DNA of 64,000 nucleotides from Chlorops oryzae (taxonomy: Eukaryota > Arthropoda > Insecta > Diptera > Chloropidae): positions 70,809,277 to 70,873,276 of the forward strand of contig CM035806.1 in NCBI GenBank assembly GCA_020466095.1, in the 5' to 3' direction. The notes under the pieces are model-generated. The model ran no database searches. It saw only the letters and a list, made by a program, of their open reading frames with translations, and was not told the origin of the DNA. Shown here in pieces: positions 1 through 10,663 of the stretch; the first letter of the stretch is position 1, and the number at the start of each line of letters is the position of its first letter. The translations under genes were made by a program, and so were the position numbers.

Positions 1-278
1 ACGATAAATAATTTCTTGAAAGTCTTGATATCCTCAAACAAAATAATTTAATTTCAGTTTTATTTAAGCTCTTTTAGGTCAGATATATCGGAATATAATC
101 TGTTCTTAAAATCACAATCGTTCATGCAATTTTAAAGTTGGTAATGTAAATACACTGTTCAAAACTTGCAAAGTTCCATCTTATTGATTGCATACGATAA
201 ATAATTTTTTTCAAGCACTTTAATAAAACTGTGTTCGTATCCAACTGAAAGTCAGTCGAATACCGGCTGCGCCATAAA
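1..278 (-). mobile_element. Leader of an LTR retrotransposon leaving the window at the left edge
   Basis: On the minus strand this follows directly after the 5' LTR at 279-1681 and begins with a three-base spacer and a primer-binding site. It is the untranslated leader of an element whose body lies left of the window. No long reading frame is visible here. A related leader start is seen at 39402-39426 (minus), so two members of this LTR family group are present in the window. Confidence 0.7.
263..274 (-). promoter_or_regulatory. Primer-binding site, TGGCGCAGCCGG
   Basis: Minus-strand TGGCGCAGCCGG lies a few bases after the LTR end. It ends with the complement of a tRNA CCA tail and resembles the tRNA-Ser-type sites (TGGCGCAGTCG) of several Drosophila gypsy elements. 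The identical 12 bases recur at 39412-39423 (minus) after another LTR. Confidence 0.7.
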
Positions 279-1681
279 TGTTGTATCCTACGGTGCAATT
301 ACCTAACGCCGTGGCACTTGGGTAGGTACGCACGTCAGGCAAGTACACCGTAGGATAAAACGGGGTCCTTTAAAAAAATAAAAAGGAACACAAAGAATTT
401 CAATTAATTATCCTTTTAATTAATTCAAATTAAATACAAGTTTTGCCGTTATTATTTAATGTGATTACTCTATTAACTTCTCCGTCGTGGCCCTTGGATG
501 AGTACGTGTGCAGAAGTCCTCCTCCAGTCGTCGAAGCTCCGTTTATATAGATCAATATTGCTGATCTTGCAATATTGAATTTTCCCATGTTCTTAGTTCT
601 TCTTTTGTAGTTGTTGTTGCTTTTAGATAAAAAATCTTGACGTGTGTTGTTGTTGTTATTGCCAGCGATTGGATTGCAATTGTGCATTCGCTGTACTAGT
701 GCTGATGTTTGTTAACCGTGCTTATACTGTGCCAATGTTGTTGTTGTTACCAGCGGCCGAACTGCATGTTTGCATTTGTCAGCAATTTTACGCTGGACTA
801 GTGATGTAACGAATATTCGCATTCGCATTCGCGAATATTTGCATATTTTTTCACATTCGCATTCGCATTCGCAAAATGTTGCGAATATTTTGCGAATATA
901 TAATTAGCAGAAAATTGACCAAAAATGTAAACTTTAATCGATTTTTTAAATTTAAATTTAAATGCCAATATTTTAAAGAATTTTTTATGTGCTACCGTTA
1001 CACAGATATTGCACTTAAAATCTGCTCTCTCACACACACTTGCATTTTCAATTTTGCCGATCCCTGAATTAAACGCATTTGGAATGCCTTTAAGTTCCTT
1101 CACATAAATTTGCATACAAGAACGACCGTCTGAGGGCTGCTAAACGAAAAACGACAATAACATTGCGTATTGCGCAGGGGCGTTATGCTTGCACGAAATC
1201 GTCGGATTAGTTTTGTTGTTGTCATGTGACTGTTTTTTTTAATACTTTGAAATTTAACATCGAAATGTGTAATTTCTTTTACTTATGAATGAATTATTTT
1301 TTTCCAAAGTTGGTGCGCTATATAAATAAATGAATTGATTTGGTGATGTGTGCCAAATTTGAGATATAGATTCAAAAACTGAATATTCGCATTCGCATTC
1401 GCATTCGCGAATATGAGTAGGCATTCGCATTCGCATTCGCGAATGCTAAAATTTGACATTCGTTACATCACTACGCTGGACAGTGTTTTTGAGTAGCATG
1501 GAATCACCTTGAAGTGAAATTCATAAATGCAGGTCACTGCCTTTTGCTTTTGGGTCTTTTAGCTTTCTTTCCTTTTGTTTATGCTTCATTCGCACTTTGT
1601 TGTTTTGATTTAGTTTGCGAGCGTGTAGAAGGAGGAGGAAAAATATGTTTGTGAGTCTAAGCGAGATCGCGACTCACAACA
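279..1681 (-). mobile_element. 5' LTR of an LTR retrotransposon, split by a hAT MITE
   Basis: On the minus strand the LTR starts TGTTGTGAGTCGCGATC at 1681 and ends ...GGATACAACA at 279, followed by the primer site. Removing the 675-bp MITE and one 8-bp duplication leaves about 720 bp. That is close to the 709-bp solo LTR at 19351-20059, which has the same TGTTGTGAGTC start and a similar layout. ORFs of 85 and 90 codons seen inside are judged spurious. Confidence 0.75.
799..1473. mobile_element. hAT-type MITE, 675 bp, with GCGAAT-rich ends
   Basis: The terminal inverted repeats are TAGTGATGTAACGAAT and its complement. Perfect 8-bp target duplications CGCTGGAC lie at 791-798 and 1474-1481. An 8-bp duplication and short TIRs are typical of hAT elements. 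Both subterminal regions carry clusters of ATTCGC/GCGAAT hexamers, a known arrangement for hAT transposase-binding repeats. There is no transposase; the short ORFs inside simply read the hexamers. Confidence 0.9.
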
Positions 1682-2399
1682 ATGCCCACAGTTCAGAGCA
1701 CCGGCTGATTTGAAAATTTCACTTGACTTTCTTTCGAAATAGTTCAATGCACTTGTCCGTGCAATCAAATTGAAGCAAAAACGGTTAAGCTCTTTCACAC
1801 TAACAAAGGAGCGGCTTTTTCTTTGATATTCTTCTTTACACGATTGGCGCTTAGGCTTTGTAGAATACGAACAGTGGCGCATAAGCTAAATAGAAACAAA
1901 AAAAACGCGAGCACTTCTGTTATATGACGAGAATGCTAGCAGTGGCGGGCTTTGGGTGCGTTGTTTGTATGAATATATAATATGTGAATGTATATATTTT
2001 ACCGATTTTTCGCGGGTTTTCTCGTAACGGAAAATACCGATATAATGAGAGAGGAGAGAACATTTTTTTTTTTTTTTCTAACGGGAGTTTTCTAACGGGA
2101 GTTAAAATCGGCACTTTTTCTCGTTTAAATTGTCGATTTTGAATTTGATAAAAGCGAAATTATCAAAGAGAACCCCAAGAAAATTAGAAAGTCACGCACC
2201 TGGAATTCGATGAGAGTATGTAATATTGAAAATATGAGGTGTGTGATGTCCAGTGGATGTATGTGATGTGTATGAGAAATGTGACGTGTGTGGTGTGTGT
2301 GAGAAATCCTCTCTTTTCAGCAGTGATCGTTTGGCACCTGCAGCGAGAAAGGCTGTTTATTAGGGATGTTCAAATTGTGGATGCGGAAATTCCAAAATC
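1682..2399. other. Non-coding stretch, no gene recognised
   Basis: This is sequence flanking the LTR. It includes a purine/pyrimidine-rich segment near 2020-2100 with two copies of the decamer ctaacgggag, and a GTGTG-rich stretch around 2240-2305. TAGGGATGTTC at 2361 resembles a hAT-type terminus but has no visible partner. I see no coding evidence. Confidence 0.5.
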
Positions 2400-2562
2400 C
2401 GGATTGGCTTATCCGGCTCGAAGGACCAATAAATAGCTCAAATAGCGAGTGAGGGGGATCCGGAAAAAGCCGAGAAATAAAAAACGACAAAGAATTATTT
2501 TGTAATATATCGTTGAGATTTATTGCGAGTGAGGGAGATCCGGAATAAGCCGAGAAATAACA
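2400..2562 (-). mobile_element. BEL/Pao fragment (LTR/internal junction)
   Basis: It contains the same sequence as the LTR-internal junctions of the array at 4748-8371: the CCGGCTCGAAGGACC segment, 'atagcgagtgagg' and 'cgacaaagaattattttg'. The 'gagtgaggGAGATCCGG' block occurs twice (about 2440 and 2525), so it is a small rearranged scrap of the same family. Confidence 0.7.
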
Positions 2563-2920
2563 AGTTGAGTTGTGTCATAGGACACCAGATAAGAACGAAG
2601 TTCATTATGGTATTTATAAATGTTAGTAAATATAATTTGCAGCAAGGTTTTTCGCAAAACTCAATTGTTTTTATTAATCGAAAAATATATGTATACAAGA
2701 CGGCTGTTCGTTGTTTTCAACTGTTTTTAACAAGCGAAAATGCGATACAGTATATTCTGCTTAGCTGCATTCAATTATTTTCCAGACAATTTTATGCACT
2801 TACGCGAAAAACGCACCTACCCGAAATTTTTTGCTGTATTTTTGAGTAACATATCAGAATGTCTTTAACAACACTTGAATTCTTAAAAGAACGCCGTCCA
2901 AATATTAATTTTATTAACAA
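2563..2920. other. No recognised gene
   Basis: A+T-rich sequence. A 108-codon open frame crosses it, but it starts in BEL LTR sequence and resembles nothing I know. A short frame opens with an ATG at 2859 (MSLTTLEFLKERRPN) and runs straight into the Helentron-like repeat at 2921. It could be an interrupted exon, but the evidence is weak. Confidence 0.4.
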
Positions 2921-3931
2921 ACAAGTAAGAAAGCTAAAGTCGGTCAAGCCCGACTTTGAAATACCCAGCGTCCCGACGTTATGAGCGCACTATGTTTTGC
3001 TTCTCCATTTATGGGCGTGGCAGTGGGACGGCCACATAAATTATTTCCCTACACCTTTCATTCGCCTTGGTGAACCTATGTTGCGAATTTGAAGCTTCTA
3101 CGCCTTTTACTTCGGAGGTTACGAAAAATCTTCATTTGTGGGCGTGGCAGTGGGCGGGCCACATACATTTTTTCCTACACCTTTCATTCGCCTTGCTGAA
3201 CCTATGTTGCGAATTTGAAGCTTCTTCGCCTTTTACTTCGCAAGTTACGAAAATTCTCCATTTGTGGGCGTGGCAGTGGGCGGGCCAAATAAAATTTTTT
3301 CCTACACCTTTCATTCGCCTTTGTCAACCTATGTTGCGATTTTGAAGCTTCTACGCCTTTAACCTCGGAAGTTACGAAAAATCTTCATTTGTGGGCGTGG
3401 CAGTGGGCGAGCCAAAAAATTTTTCCTACACCTTTTATTCGTCTTGGTCAACCTATGTTGCGAATTTGAAGCTTCTACGCCTTTTACTTCACAAGTTACG
3501 ATAAGCCCTTATTTGTGGGCGTGACTCACGGAGGGCGGCGTCTATTTTTTTCCAGGATATGTCCCTTTTTGTAGTTTACCAGTACACCAAATATCAATGA
3601 AATGTGTTGAGTGGTTCGCAAGTTACAAGCATTTTACTGAAAACACATTAAATCCATTTGTGGGCGTGGCAGTGAGCGGATGTCCTCCATTTTTAGTTAG
3701 GATCATACTCGGACCCCGATATATCTGTGTGCCACATTTCGACTTGATTGGTCCAGCCGTTTCGGAGGAGATCCGGACACGGACGGACGGAGAGACGGAC
3801 ATGTCTAAATCGATTCAATTTTTGATCCTGATCAAGAATATATATATATATATATGTCTATATCTGCGGAGCGTAATTCTGGCTGTTACAAGATACCCTA
3901 ATATACCCTGCTTACGCTAGGTATAAAAACA
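2921..3931 (-). mobile_element. Helentron/mini-me-type non-autonomous repeat
   Basis: Read on the minus strand it runs from a subterminal repeat (TACCTAGCGT) through (TA)n at 3840-3857, a core containing 'gatcaggatc' and a (GTCY)n tract at 3779-3803, to a minisatellite of 124-127-bp units. It ends in a small hairpin (GTCGG...CCCGAC) and a TTACTTGT end at 2921. The inner ends TACCCAGCGT and ACGCTAGGTA are near-perfect inverted repeats. This architecture is described for dipteran mini-me and Helentron-associated (DINE/HINE) repeats. It has no coding capacity. Confidence 0.7.
3013..3640. repeat. Minisatellite, about 5 units of 124-127 bp
   Basis: The GGGCGTGGCAGTGGG-type motif recurs at 3013, 3140, 3266, 3393 and 3517, with a further divergent copy at 3662. 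Each unit also contains 'cctatgttgcgaatttgaag'. ORFs of 92 and 60 codons through it simply read the repeat. Confidence 0.85.
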
Positions 3932-4747
3932 AATAAGTACTTTGACTTACTTTCGCTACTTGAACGCATACGCTTATTACAAGTAATCGGACTCACAGGG
4001 TTGCATTTTAGTCACACATTTCCTATATTTCTGTCGACCTGTCATCGAAATTTCAACTCTGATTTCCTTTCTTCAAAGTAGTGAGCTCGTTACTTCCTTT
4101 CAATTTACTTTAACAGCGTTGAGCCCTCAAAGTGCTAAGTTAGATAAGCAGAATATACTGGAACTAAAAAAGCATACGTGTAAAGGGTTTTCCATCACAA
4201 ATGAGATAGTCTTGAAAATGCGAATTATCATACATAAAGATGTTTTAAAGTATCGATATTTTTCACACCGATATTACATCCGCAGCCCCCGGAGTACAGA
4301 CGATGATTTTAAATATGTTTTAATTATGTACGAATTGAGGTATCTTTGATAATGCACAAAAAATATAAGCTACCTATAATACCCTTATATATTTGCAAAA
4401 ACCTACTAATCGGAGTTATTCTGAAAACGTTCAGTCTGGCAGCACCACATATTGTTTTGTTTTGTTTGAATGCATTTATGGATGTATGTGTCTGTGTAGT
4501 TTCTGAATTTAATAATTAATTGTTTTTTCGGGATATCGTCGGAAATAAGTGTCGCCAAAAAAATTATAATATCTCGGCCGCATCAGCAAGTCATTTTACG
4601 TAAATATATGTATATTTCTTTCTTTTTGCAAAGGTTATTATACCCTTTTTTGCGAACTTCAATTTAGGTAACGCGGATTTTATAGCGGTTTTTCATTTTT
4701 TCTCGACTAGGTCCCCTGTCGCTATCGTTTCATAACGAACTTCGTTC
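3932..4747. other. No gene recognised
   Basis: A+T-rich DNA between the Helentron-like repeat and the BEL array. A 76-codon frame at 4119-4349 has no family features and is probably chance. Confidence 0.45.
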
Positions 4748-5127
4748 TAATAAAAAACGACAAAGAATTATTTTGTAATATATCGTTGAGATTTATTGTA
4801 GAATCTTACGTTTTTGGTAGTGTGGATATTGTCCGCACGAGTTTGTCGCTGGTTGCGTGGCAGTATATTTCTTTATTCAGAGAGGGAGATGCGAGATGTA
4901 AAGATGTTGAAATTTAATTTGAGAACAAAGTAAACTTGAGATTTTTGACAGTGGTTTAACGTTCAGATCGCGCGATAGCTGTAAGACAACTGAACTCTTT
5001 TCAAGACATTGCTTGGTGCCGTGGCTTTCGCTTTCAGTGCAACATGTTGCGAAAGTCACGGTTGCATCTTTCGATGGCCAAGTCTTATACTGCTTTAGAG
5101 GGGGTTAATTGGCCGTCCACATTAACA
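4748..5127 (-). repeat. BEL/Pao LTR, copy 1
   Basis: 380-bp LTR starting TGTTAATGTGG at 5127 (minus). Its outer end at 4748 meets unrelated sequence, which marks the left border of the array. Confidence 0.8.
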
Positions 5128-5367
5128 TTCTGCCCCCCTTGCAGTGCTACTGCAATCAACCACCAACAAACCGTCACGGGAGATTTTTGACATCGACTGT
5201 AACTAAATAGGAAGACAGTTTATATCATATTACAAATTATGATTCTTAAGATGGGGATGACATATGCAATTCAGTTCAAAAAAAAATTTTTTTTTTATTG
5301 TTAAATTCAAATGGGGAAAATATAGATATATATAATGAAAAATATGAGATTCAAACGGTTAACTGTT

Positions 5368-5778
5368 TCAGTTTGCAATGCCTGTCAGCACATAGCCGAA
5401 AATGGTGAGCTGTCCGAGTGGTCGACCATATTGTCCTTCCAGCAGTCCTGACCGCATAATTTTGGGATAAACATCCGCCCCCAGAATCAAGTCGATAGCC
5501 GCTAATCTATAAAAATGCGGATCGGCCAATTTGATTCCGGTGAATAACGACGTTATTCTTTCATCGACATCTTGATGGGGTGTAACTAACTTCATGTGCT
5601 CGTGAATTTGAGCCTTTTTTGTGATCTCGATGTTAAGATCCATCCTGGCCCGCAGACTCAATGTGCACACTTTATGGTTGTTCACCCGGTCAACGGTAAC
5701 CCGAAGCTGATGTGCACATCTGCCGGTCAGAATGGACCCAACCGCGTTGGGATCGAGCAAGCCGGCTCGAACGACCAC
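5368..5778 (-). pseudogene. BEL/Pao protease-region fragment, internal copy 1
   Basis: The 136-codon open frame contains RAGLLDPNAVGSILTGRCAH near its start and AIDLILGADVYPKIMRSGLL near its end. The GADVYP segment followed by GQLTIFGYVLTG matches the C-terminal half of the pepsin-like protease (DUF1758/A17 type) of BEL/Pao polyproteins. The DSG active-site region and all downstream enzymes are absent, so this is a relic that cannot support movement. The frame ends with a stop before a 3' untranslated tract and the polypurine tract of the next LTR. Confidence 0.7.
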
Positions 5779-5828
5779 AATAAATAGCTCAGATAGCGAG
5801 TGAGGGAGATCCGGAATAAGCCGAGAAA

Positions 5829-6207
5829 TAATAAAAACGACAAAGAATTATTTTGTAATATATCGTTGAGATTTGTTGTAGAATCTTACGTTTTTGGTAG
5901 TGTGGATATTGTCCGCACGAGTTTGTCGCTGGTTGCGTGGCAGTATATTTTTTTATTCAGAGAGGGAGATGCGAGATGTAAAGATGTTGAGATTTAATTT
6001 GAGAACAAAGTAAACTTGAGAATTTTGACAGTGGTTTAACGTTCAGATCGCGCGATAGCTGTAAGACAACTGAACTCTTTTCAAGACATTGCTTGGTGCC
6101 GTGGCTTTCGCTTTCAGTGCAACATGTTGCGAAAGTCACGGTTGCATCTTTCGATGGCCAAGTCCTATACTGCTTTAGAGGGGGTTAATTGGCCGTCCAC
6201 ATTAACA
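5829..6207 (-). repeat. BEL/Pao LTR, copy 2
   Basis: 379-bp LTR almost identical to copy 1. The polypurine tract belonging to the LTR at 4748-5127 lies at 5128-5140. Confidence 0.8.
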
Positions 6208-6449
6208 TTCTGCCCCCCTTGCAGTGCTACTGCAATCAACCACCAACAAACCGTCACGGGAGATTTTTGACATCGACTGTAACTAAATAGGAAGACAGTT
6301 TATATCATATTACAAATTATGATTGTTAAGATGGGGATGACATATGCAATTCAGTTCAAAAAAAATTTTTTTTTTTTTATTGTTAAATTCAAATGGGGAA
6401 AATATAGATATATATAATGAAAAATATGAGATTCAAACGGTTAACTGTT

Positions 6450-6926
6450 TCAGTTTGCAATGCCTGTCAGCACATAGCCGAAAATGGTGAGCTGTCCGAG
6501 TGGTCGACCATATTGTCCTTCCAGCAGTCCTGACCGCATAATTTTGGGATAAACATCCGCCCCCAGAATCAAGTCGATAGCCGCTAATCTATAAAAATGC
6601 GGATCGGCCAATTTGATTCCGGTGAATAACGACGTTATTCTTTCATCGACATCTTGATGGGGTGTAACTAACTTCATGTGCTCGTGAATTTGAGCCTTTT
6701 TTGTGATCTCGATGTTAAGATCCATCCTGGCCCGCAGACTCAATGTGCACACTTTATGGTTGTTCACCCGGTCAACGGTAACCCGAAGCTGATGTGCACA
6801 TCTGCCGGTCAGAATGGACCCAACCGCGTTGGGATCGAGCAAGCCGGCTCGAACGACCACAATAAATAGCTCAGATAGCGAGTGAGGGAGATCCGGAATA
6901 AGCCGAGAAATAATAAAAAACGACAA
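6450..6926 (-). pseudogene. BEL/Pao protease-region fragment, internal copy 2
   Basis: The longest of the three copies: the open frame of 158 codons continues from the LTR edge (MSFFIISRLIPDLPHSL) through the GADVYP segment to GYVLTGIAN. It is otherwise the same as copy 1. LTR-edge sequence is read through because the deletion joined the LTR end almost directly to the protease segment. Confidence 0.7.
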
Positions 6927-7290
6927 AGAATTATTTTGTAATATATCGTTGAGATTTGTTGTAGAATCTTACGTTTTTGGTAGTGTGGATATTGTCCGCA
7001 CGAGTTTGTCGCTGGTTGCGTGGCAGTATATTTTTTTATTCAGAGAGGGAGATGCGAGATGTAAAGATGTTGAGATTTAATTTGAGAACAAAGTAAACTT
7101 GAGAATTTTGACAGTGGTTTAACGTTCAGATCGCGCGATAGCTGTAAGACAACTGAACTCTTTTCAAGACATTGCTTGGTGCCGTGGCTTTCGCTTTCAG
7201 TGCAACATGTTGCGAAAGTCACGGTTGCATCTTTCGATGGCCAAGTCCTATACTGCTTTAGAGGGGGTTAATTGGCCGTCCACATTAACA
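6911..7290 (-). repeat. BEL/Pao LTR, copy 3
   Basis: 380-bp LTR, with the same start and end bases as the other copies. Confidence 0.8.
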
Positions 7291-7593
7291 TTCTGCCCCC
7301 CTTGCAGTGCTACTGCAATCAACCACCAACAAACCGTCACGGGAGATTTTTGACATCGACTGTAACTAAATAGGAAGACAGTTTATATCATATTACAAAT
7401 TATGATTGTTAAGATGGGGATGACATATGCAATTCAGTTCAAAAAAATTTTTTTTTTTTATTGTTAAATTCAAATGGGGAAAATATAGATATATATAATG
7501 AAAAATATGAGATTCAAACGGTTAACTGTTTCAGTTTGCAATGCCTGTCAGCACATAGCCGAAAATGGTGAGCTGTCCGAGTGGTCGACCATA

Positions 7594-8007
7594 TTATCCT
7601 TCCAGCAGTCCTGACCGCATAATTTTGGGATATACATCCGCCCCCAGAATAAAGTCGATAGCCGCTGATCTATAAAAATGCGGATCGGCCAATTTGATTC
7701 CGGTAAATAACGACGTTATTCTTTCATCGACATCTCGATGGCGTGTAACTAACTTCATGTGCTCGTGAATTTGAGCCTTTATTGTGATCTCGATGTTAAG
7801 ATCCATCCTGGCCCGCAGACTCAATGTGCACACTTTATGGTTGTTCACCCGGTCAACGGTAACCCGAAGCTGATGTGCACATCTGCCGGTCAGAATGGAC
7901 CCAACCGCGTTGGGATCGAGCAAGCCGGCTCGAAGGACCACAATAAATAGCTCTGATAGCGAGTGAGGGAGATCCGGAATAAGGCGAGAAATAATAAAAA
8001 ACGACAA
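7594..8007 (-). pseudogene. BEL/Pao protease-region fragment, internal copy 3, with nonsense change
   Basis: Homologous to the two other copies but more diverged. A CAA-to-TAA change after the residues GLLEG ends the frame about 26 codons early, and several amino-acid changes are visible. It is the copy nearest the array's 5' side on the minus strand. Confidence 0.7.
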
Positions 8008-8371
8008 AGAATTATTTTGTAATATATCGTTGAGATTTGTTGTAGAATCTTACGTTTTTGGTAGTGCGGATATTGTCCGCACGAGTTTGTCGCGGGTTGC
8101 GTGGCAGTATATTTTTTTATTCAGAGAGGGAGATGCGAGATGTAAAGATGTTGAGATTTAATTTGAGAACAAAGTAAACTTGAGAATTTTGACAGTGGTT
8201 TAACGTTCAGATCGCGCGATAGCTGTAAGACAACTGAACTCTTTTCAAGACATTGCTTGGTGCCGTGGCTTTCGCTTTCAGTGCAACATGTTGCGAAAGT
8301 CACGGTTGCATCTTTCGATGGCCAAGTCTTATACTGCTTTAGAGGGGGTTAATTGGCCGTCCACATTAACA
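7992..8371 (-). repeat. BEL/Pao LTR, copy 4 (outer LTR)
   Basis: 380-bp LTR whose first base at 8371 abuts pogo transposase coding sequence (from 8372). The flanking 5-mers at the two ends of the array (GTTCT at left, CAGCT at right) do not match, so no target duplication can be shown. Confidence 0.8.
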
Positions 8372-9304
8372 CAGCTTGAATGTTGTTCGGTGTGCAGGCG
8401 AGTGGAAATGCACTGGCTACGATTCCCGGAATGTCGTAGATGGTCATTGTTTTGCCAGGGTTGTTCATCATCCCCGCATCAGAGTAGGAATTAACGAATT
8501 TTTTTAAAGGACCATAACATAAACGCTGCGATCCAAGGGTTGCAGCTTGTGGCTGCAGTGCGGTGGAAAAGACAGACAACCCCCTTTTCTTTGAATAAAT
8601 CTAGTGCTTCAATCGACAGATGGGAATCATGGTTGTCGAGTAATAATAAAACTGGTCTTGATGTGCTCGGTCTGACACAGCGAATGAAATGCTTAGCAAA
8701 ATCCAGGAAAGATTTTTCTGTCATCCAGCCACTTGGATGCGCTGCTCCTGCGCTACGGCTTGGTCCATCACGGATAAAGTGATCCTTAAATTTGACCCTG
8801 GGAAACACGAAAAAGGGAGGAATAAAATTGCCTGAAGCCGATACTGCTGCTGCTAACGTCACTAGAGTCTCTTTCAGCTGACGTAACTCTGCCAATTTGT
8901 TTTCTTCCTCGACGAGCAACGATACGATTTGGCTTCTGGACAGTTGTAACGCCAGTTTTGTCAACGTTCCAAATGTCAGATACATCAAACTTATGACGAG
9001 CAAGGACTTCTTTCAGATTATCAAAAAACTTGGTCACATTTGTTGGATTAAAGCTCGTTGCTCGGGACAAAGTGGTAGCCTCTGGAGTGCGTATGGACAA
9101 TGTATTGTTCCTTTTCAAGAACGATGAAAACCAATCCGCACCAGCCATTTCGTGTTTTGCCCATGATGCTGGCATGGCGATTTTGACTACGGTTCCATAC
9201 TGGTACGCCAATTTGCGAACTTCTTTTGGCGCCAGCCCATAGTAAATGTCCGATGCCTGCAGAATGTAGTTTCGTAGGGCAATTTCTTGTTCATCACTGA
9301 AAAC
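8372..9304 (-). pseudogene. pogo/Tigger-type transposase, exon 2 (DDE domain), truncated
   Basis: The translated pieces carry hallmarks of the DDE_1 transposases of pogo/Tigger (jerky-like) elements: IWNVDKTGVTTVQKP (first catalytic Asp), VSASGNFIPPFFVFPRVKF, VLLLLDNHDSHLS (second Asp) and GPLKKFVN...NPGKTMTIYDI. At least two or three frameshifts break it, near 8872 and in 8510-8580. The 3' end is cut at 8372 by the BEL LTR. A clean splice acceptor (TTTTTTACAG) precedes the exon at 9304. The N-terminal exon is found at 9396-9530 and, beyond nested insertions, at 22804-22890. It cannot encode an active transposase. Confidence 0.85.
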
Positions 9305-9395
9305 CTGTAAAAAATTTTTTGGTTTTCAAATCCTTTTATTTATTTTATGGTCTTATTTTATGCAATGTTTTATACATATATATAATCCTACTCAC

Positions 9396-9530
9396 TTGTC
9401 GATTTTTCCGATACCCAACTGTCAAAATTGGCGTAGGATTTTCGTTCCCTTCGTTTTTAACTTTGGCTTTCAAACAATATCGCGACAATGTTCGCACAGG
9501 AATATTGAAATCCTTTGCAACCTCTCCTTT
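9396..9530 (-). pseudogene. pogo/Tigger transposase, second half of exon 1 (helix-turn-helix)
   Basis: Encodes VAKDFNIPVRTLSRYCLKAK, typical of the pogo-type N-terminal helix-turn-helix ('psq/CENP-B' class), followed by a linker and a GTGAGT donor at 9390-9395. The intron is 91 bp (9305-9395). Upstream, the frame is cut at 9530 by the Helentron-like repeat and continues in frame at 22804-22890. Confidence 0.8.
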
Positions 9531-10318
9531 TTATACCCGACACACTCTGTGTCGAGGGTATATTGCGTTTGAGTGGTTGTGTGTAACACCCAGAACCTGT
9601 CGAGATAGACCATACAAAATATATATAGAAATGATCAGCGTCACCAGGAGATTCGATTTAGCCATGTCCGTCTGTCTGTCTGTCCGTCTGTCCGTCTGTC
9701 CGTCTGTCCGTCTGTCTGTCCGTCTGTTTGTATACAGTTTTCTTATCGAAGGAGTTGAGCTGTATCGACAAAATTTGGTATGCGTGCTCACGGGGACATG
9801 AGTAAGAACAAGTTCGAAAATGGACCCGATCGGACCATTTTTAGGGGTACCTCCAGCACTAGGGTCTGTTACGAAAATCACAAAAACTGCTCTAAAATCG
9901 AAGTTTTTCAAGACATTTTGATGAAATTTGATATTTGATCATATTTAAAGGCCAGTAGTATTATTTCCAAAAATTGAAAAAGTGGGCGTGGCAGAAGGGC
10001 GGTTTTCGAAAATTGTCTCCTACAACCGAAATTCAAATGGGACTTGAACGAAATTTGGCACTTATGCTTCGTTTGTAGCAATAAACATCCTCCAAAAAAT
10101 TTGCTTGGTCGGTCCATTTTTAAGGGTACCTCCAGTACTAGGGTCTGTCACAAAAATCCCAAAACTGCCTTAAAATCGGACTTTTTCGAAATATTTTAAT
10201 GAAAATTAAAATTTGAGCGTATATTTAAGCCTCCGATTATAGTTCAACAAGAATTGGAAAAGTGGGCGTGGCAAAGGGGCAGTTTTCATAAAGAAATCTA
10301 TCAAAAGTCGGTATATGG
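9531..10318 (+). mobile_element. Helentron/mini-me-type repeat, 5' part (interrupted)
   Basis: It starts with ATACCCGACACA (subterminal repeat), then a (TA)-rich tract and a 'gatcagcgtcaccaggag' core at about 9632, then (GTCY)n at 9664-9732, then two copies of a 283-bp block (starts near 9838 and 10121) containing AGTGGGCGTGGC. The 3' part, with the inverted TGTGTCGGGTAT and a hairpin, is found at 22692-22803. The two were separated by the 12.4-kb gypsy element. The host site is pogo coding DNA. Confidence 0.75.
9664..9732. repeat. (GTCY)n microsatellite
   Basis: Alternating GTCT and GTCC units inside the Helentron/mini-me-type repeat, one of three such tracts in the window (see also 3779-3803 and 47620-48126). 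Confidence 0.85.
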
Positions 10319-10663
10319 TGTTACGTAGCAGTGCAGACAATTTAAATCCAACCTTGTTCCCAATGAACTCGCGGTAAAATTAATAAATACATCCAATTTG
10401 TGAGATACGTATATATTTATTGAATATATGTATATATATTTTTTTTATATATAACAAAAAAAAAAAAAAGAAAGAAAGAAAAAAGAAAAAAAAGGAAAAA
10501 GGAAAGAAATAGATACATTAGTATTCCTTAATATGAGACATAAAGAAAAGAAGAAGGAAAAACAAGCAAAAAGTAATTCCCTACGACAGGTAAGCCGCTT
10601 AAAATCATCTACATCCTTATACATTTGATTATTTTAAAAATAAAAATAAAGGATTAACTAAAT

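Larger units (their letters stand above)
4748..8371 (-). mobile_element. Tandem array of an internally deleted BEL/Pao element
   Basis: The order is four LTRs of 379-380 bp separated by three internal segments of about 700 bp, with a period of 1080-1083 bp. Minus-strand LTRs begin TGTTAATGTGGACGG and each is preceded by the polypurine tract AAGGGGGGCAGAA. The internal segments keep only part of a BEL-type protease region plus the 3' untranslated part; RT, RNase H and integrase are missing. Copies differ by few substitutions. LTR-internal-LTR-internal arrays are usually explained by unequal recombination between LTRs. The right end abuts pogo transposase sequence at 8372, so the element was inserted in, or recombined into, that gene. 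Confidence 0.85.

Noticed and set aside
3067..3345. 92-codon ORF with Cys/His-rich repeats
   Set aside because: Reads through the 126-bp minisatellite; both strands open for the same reason.
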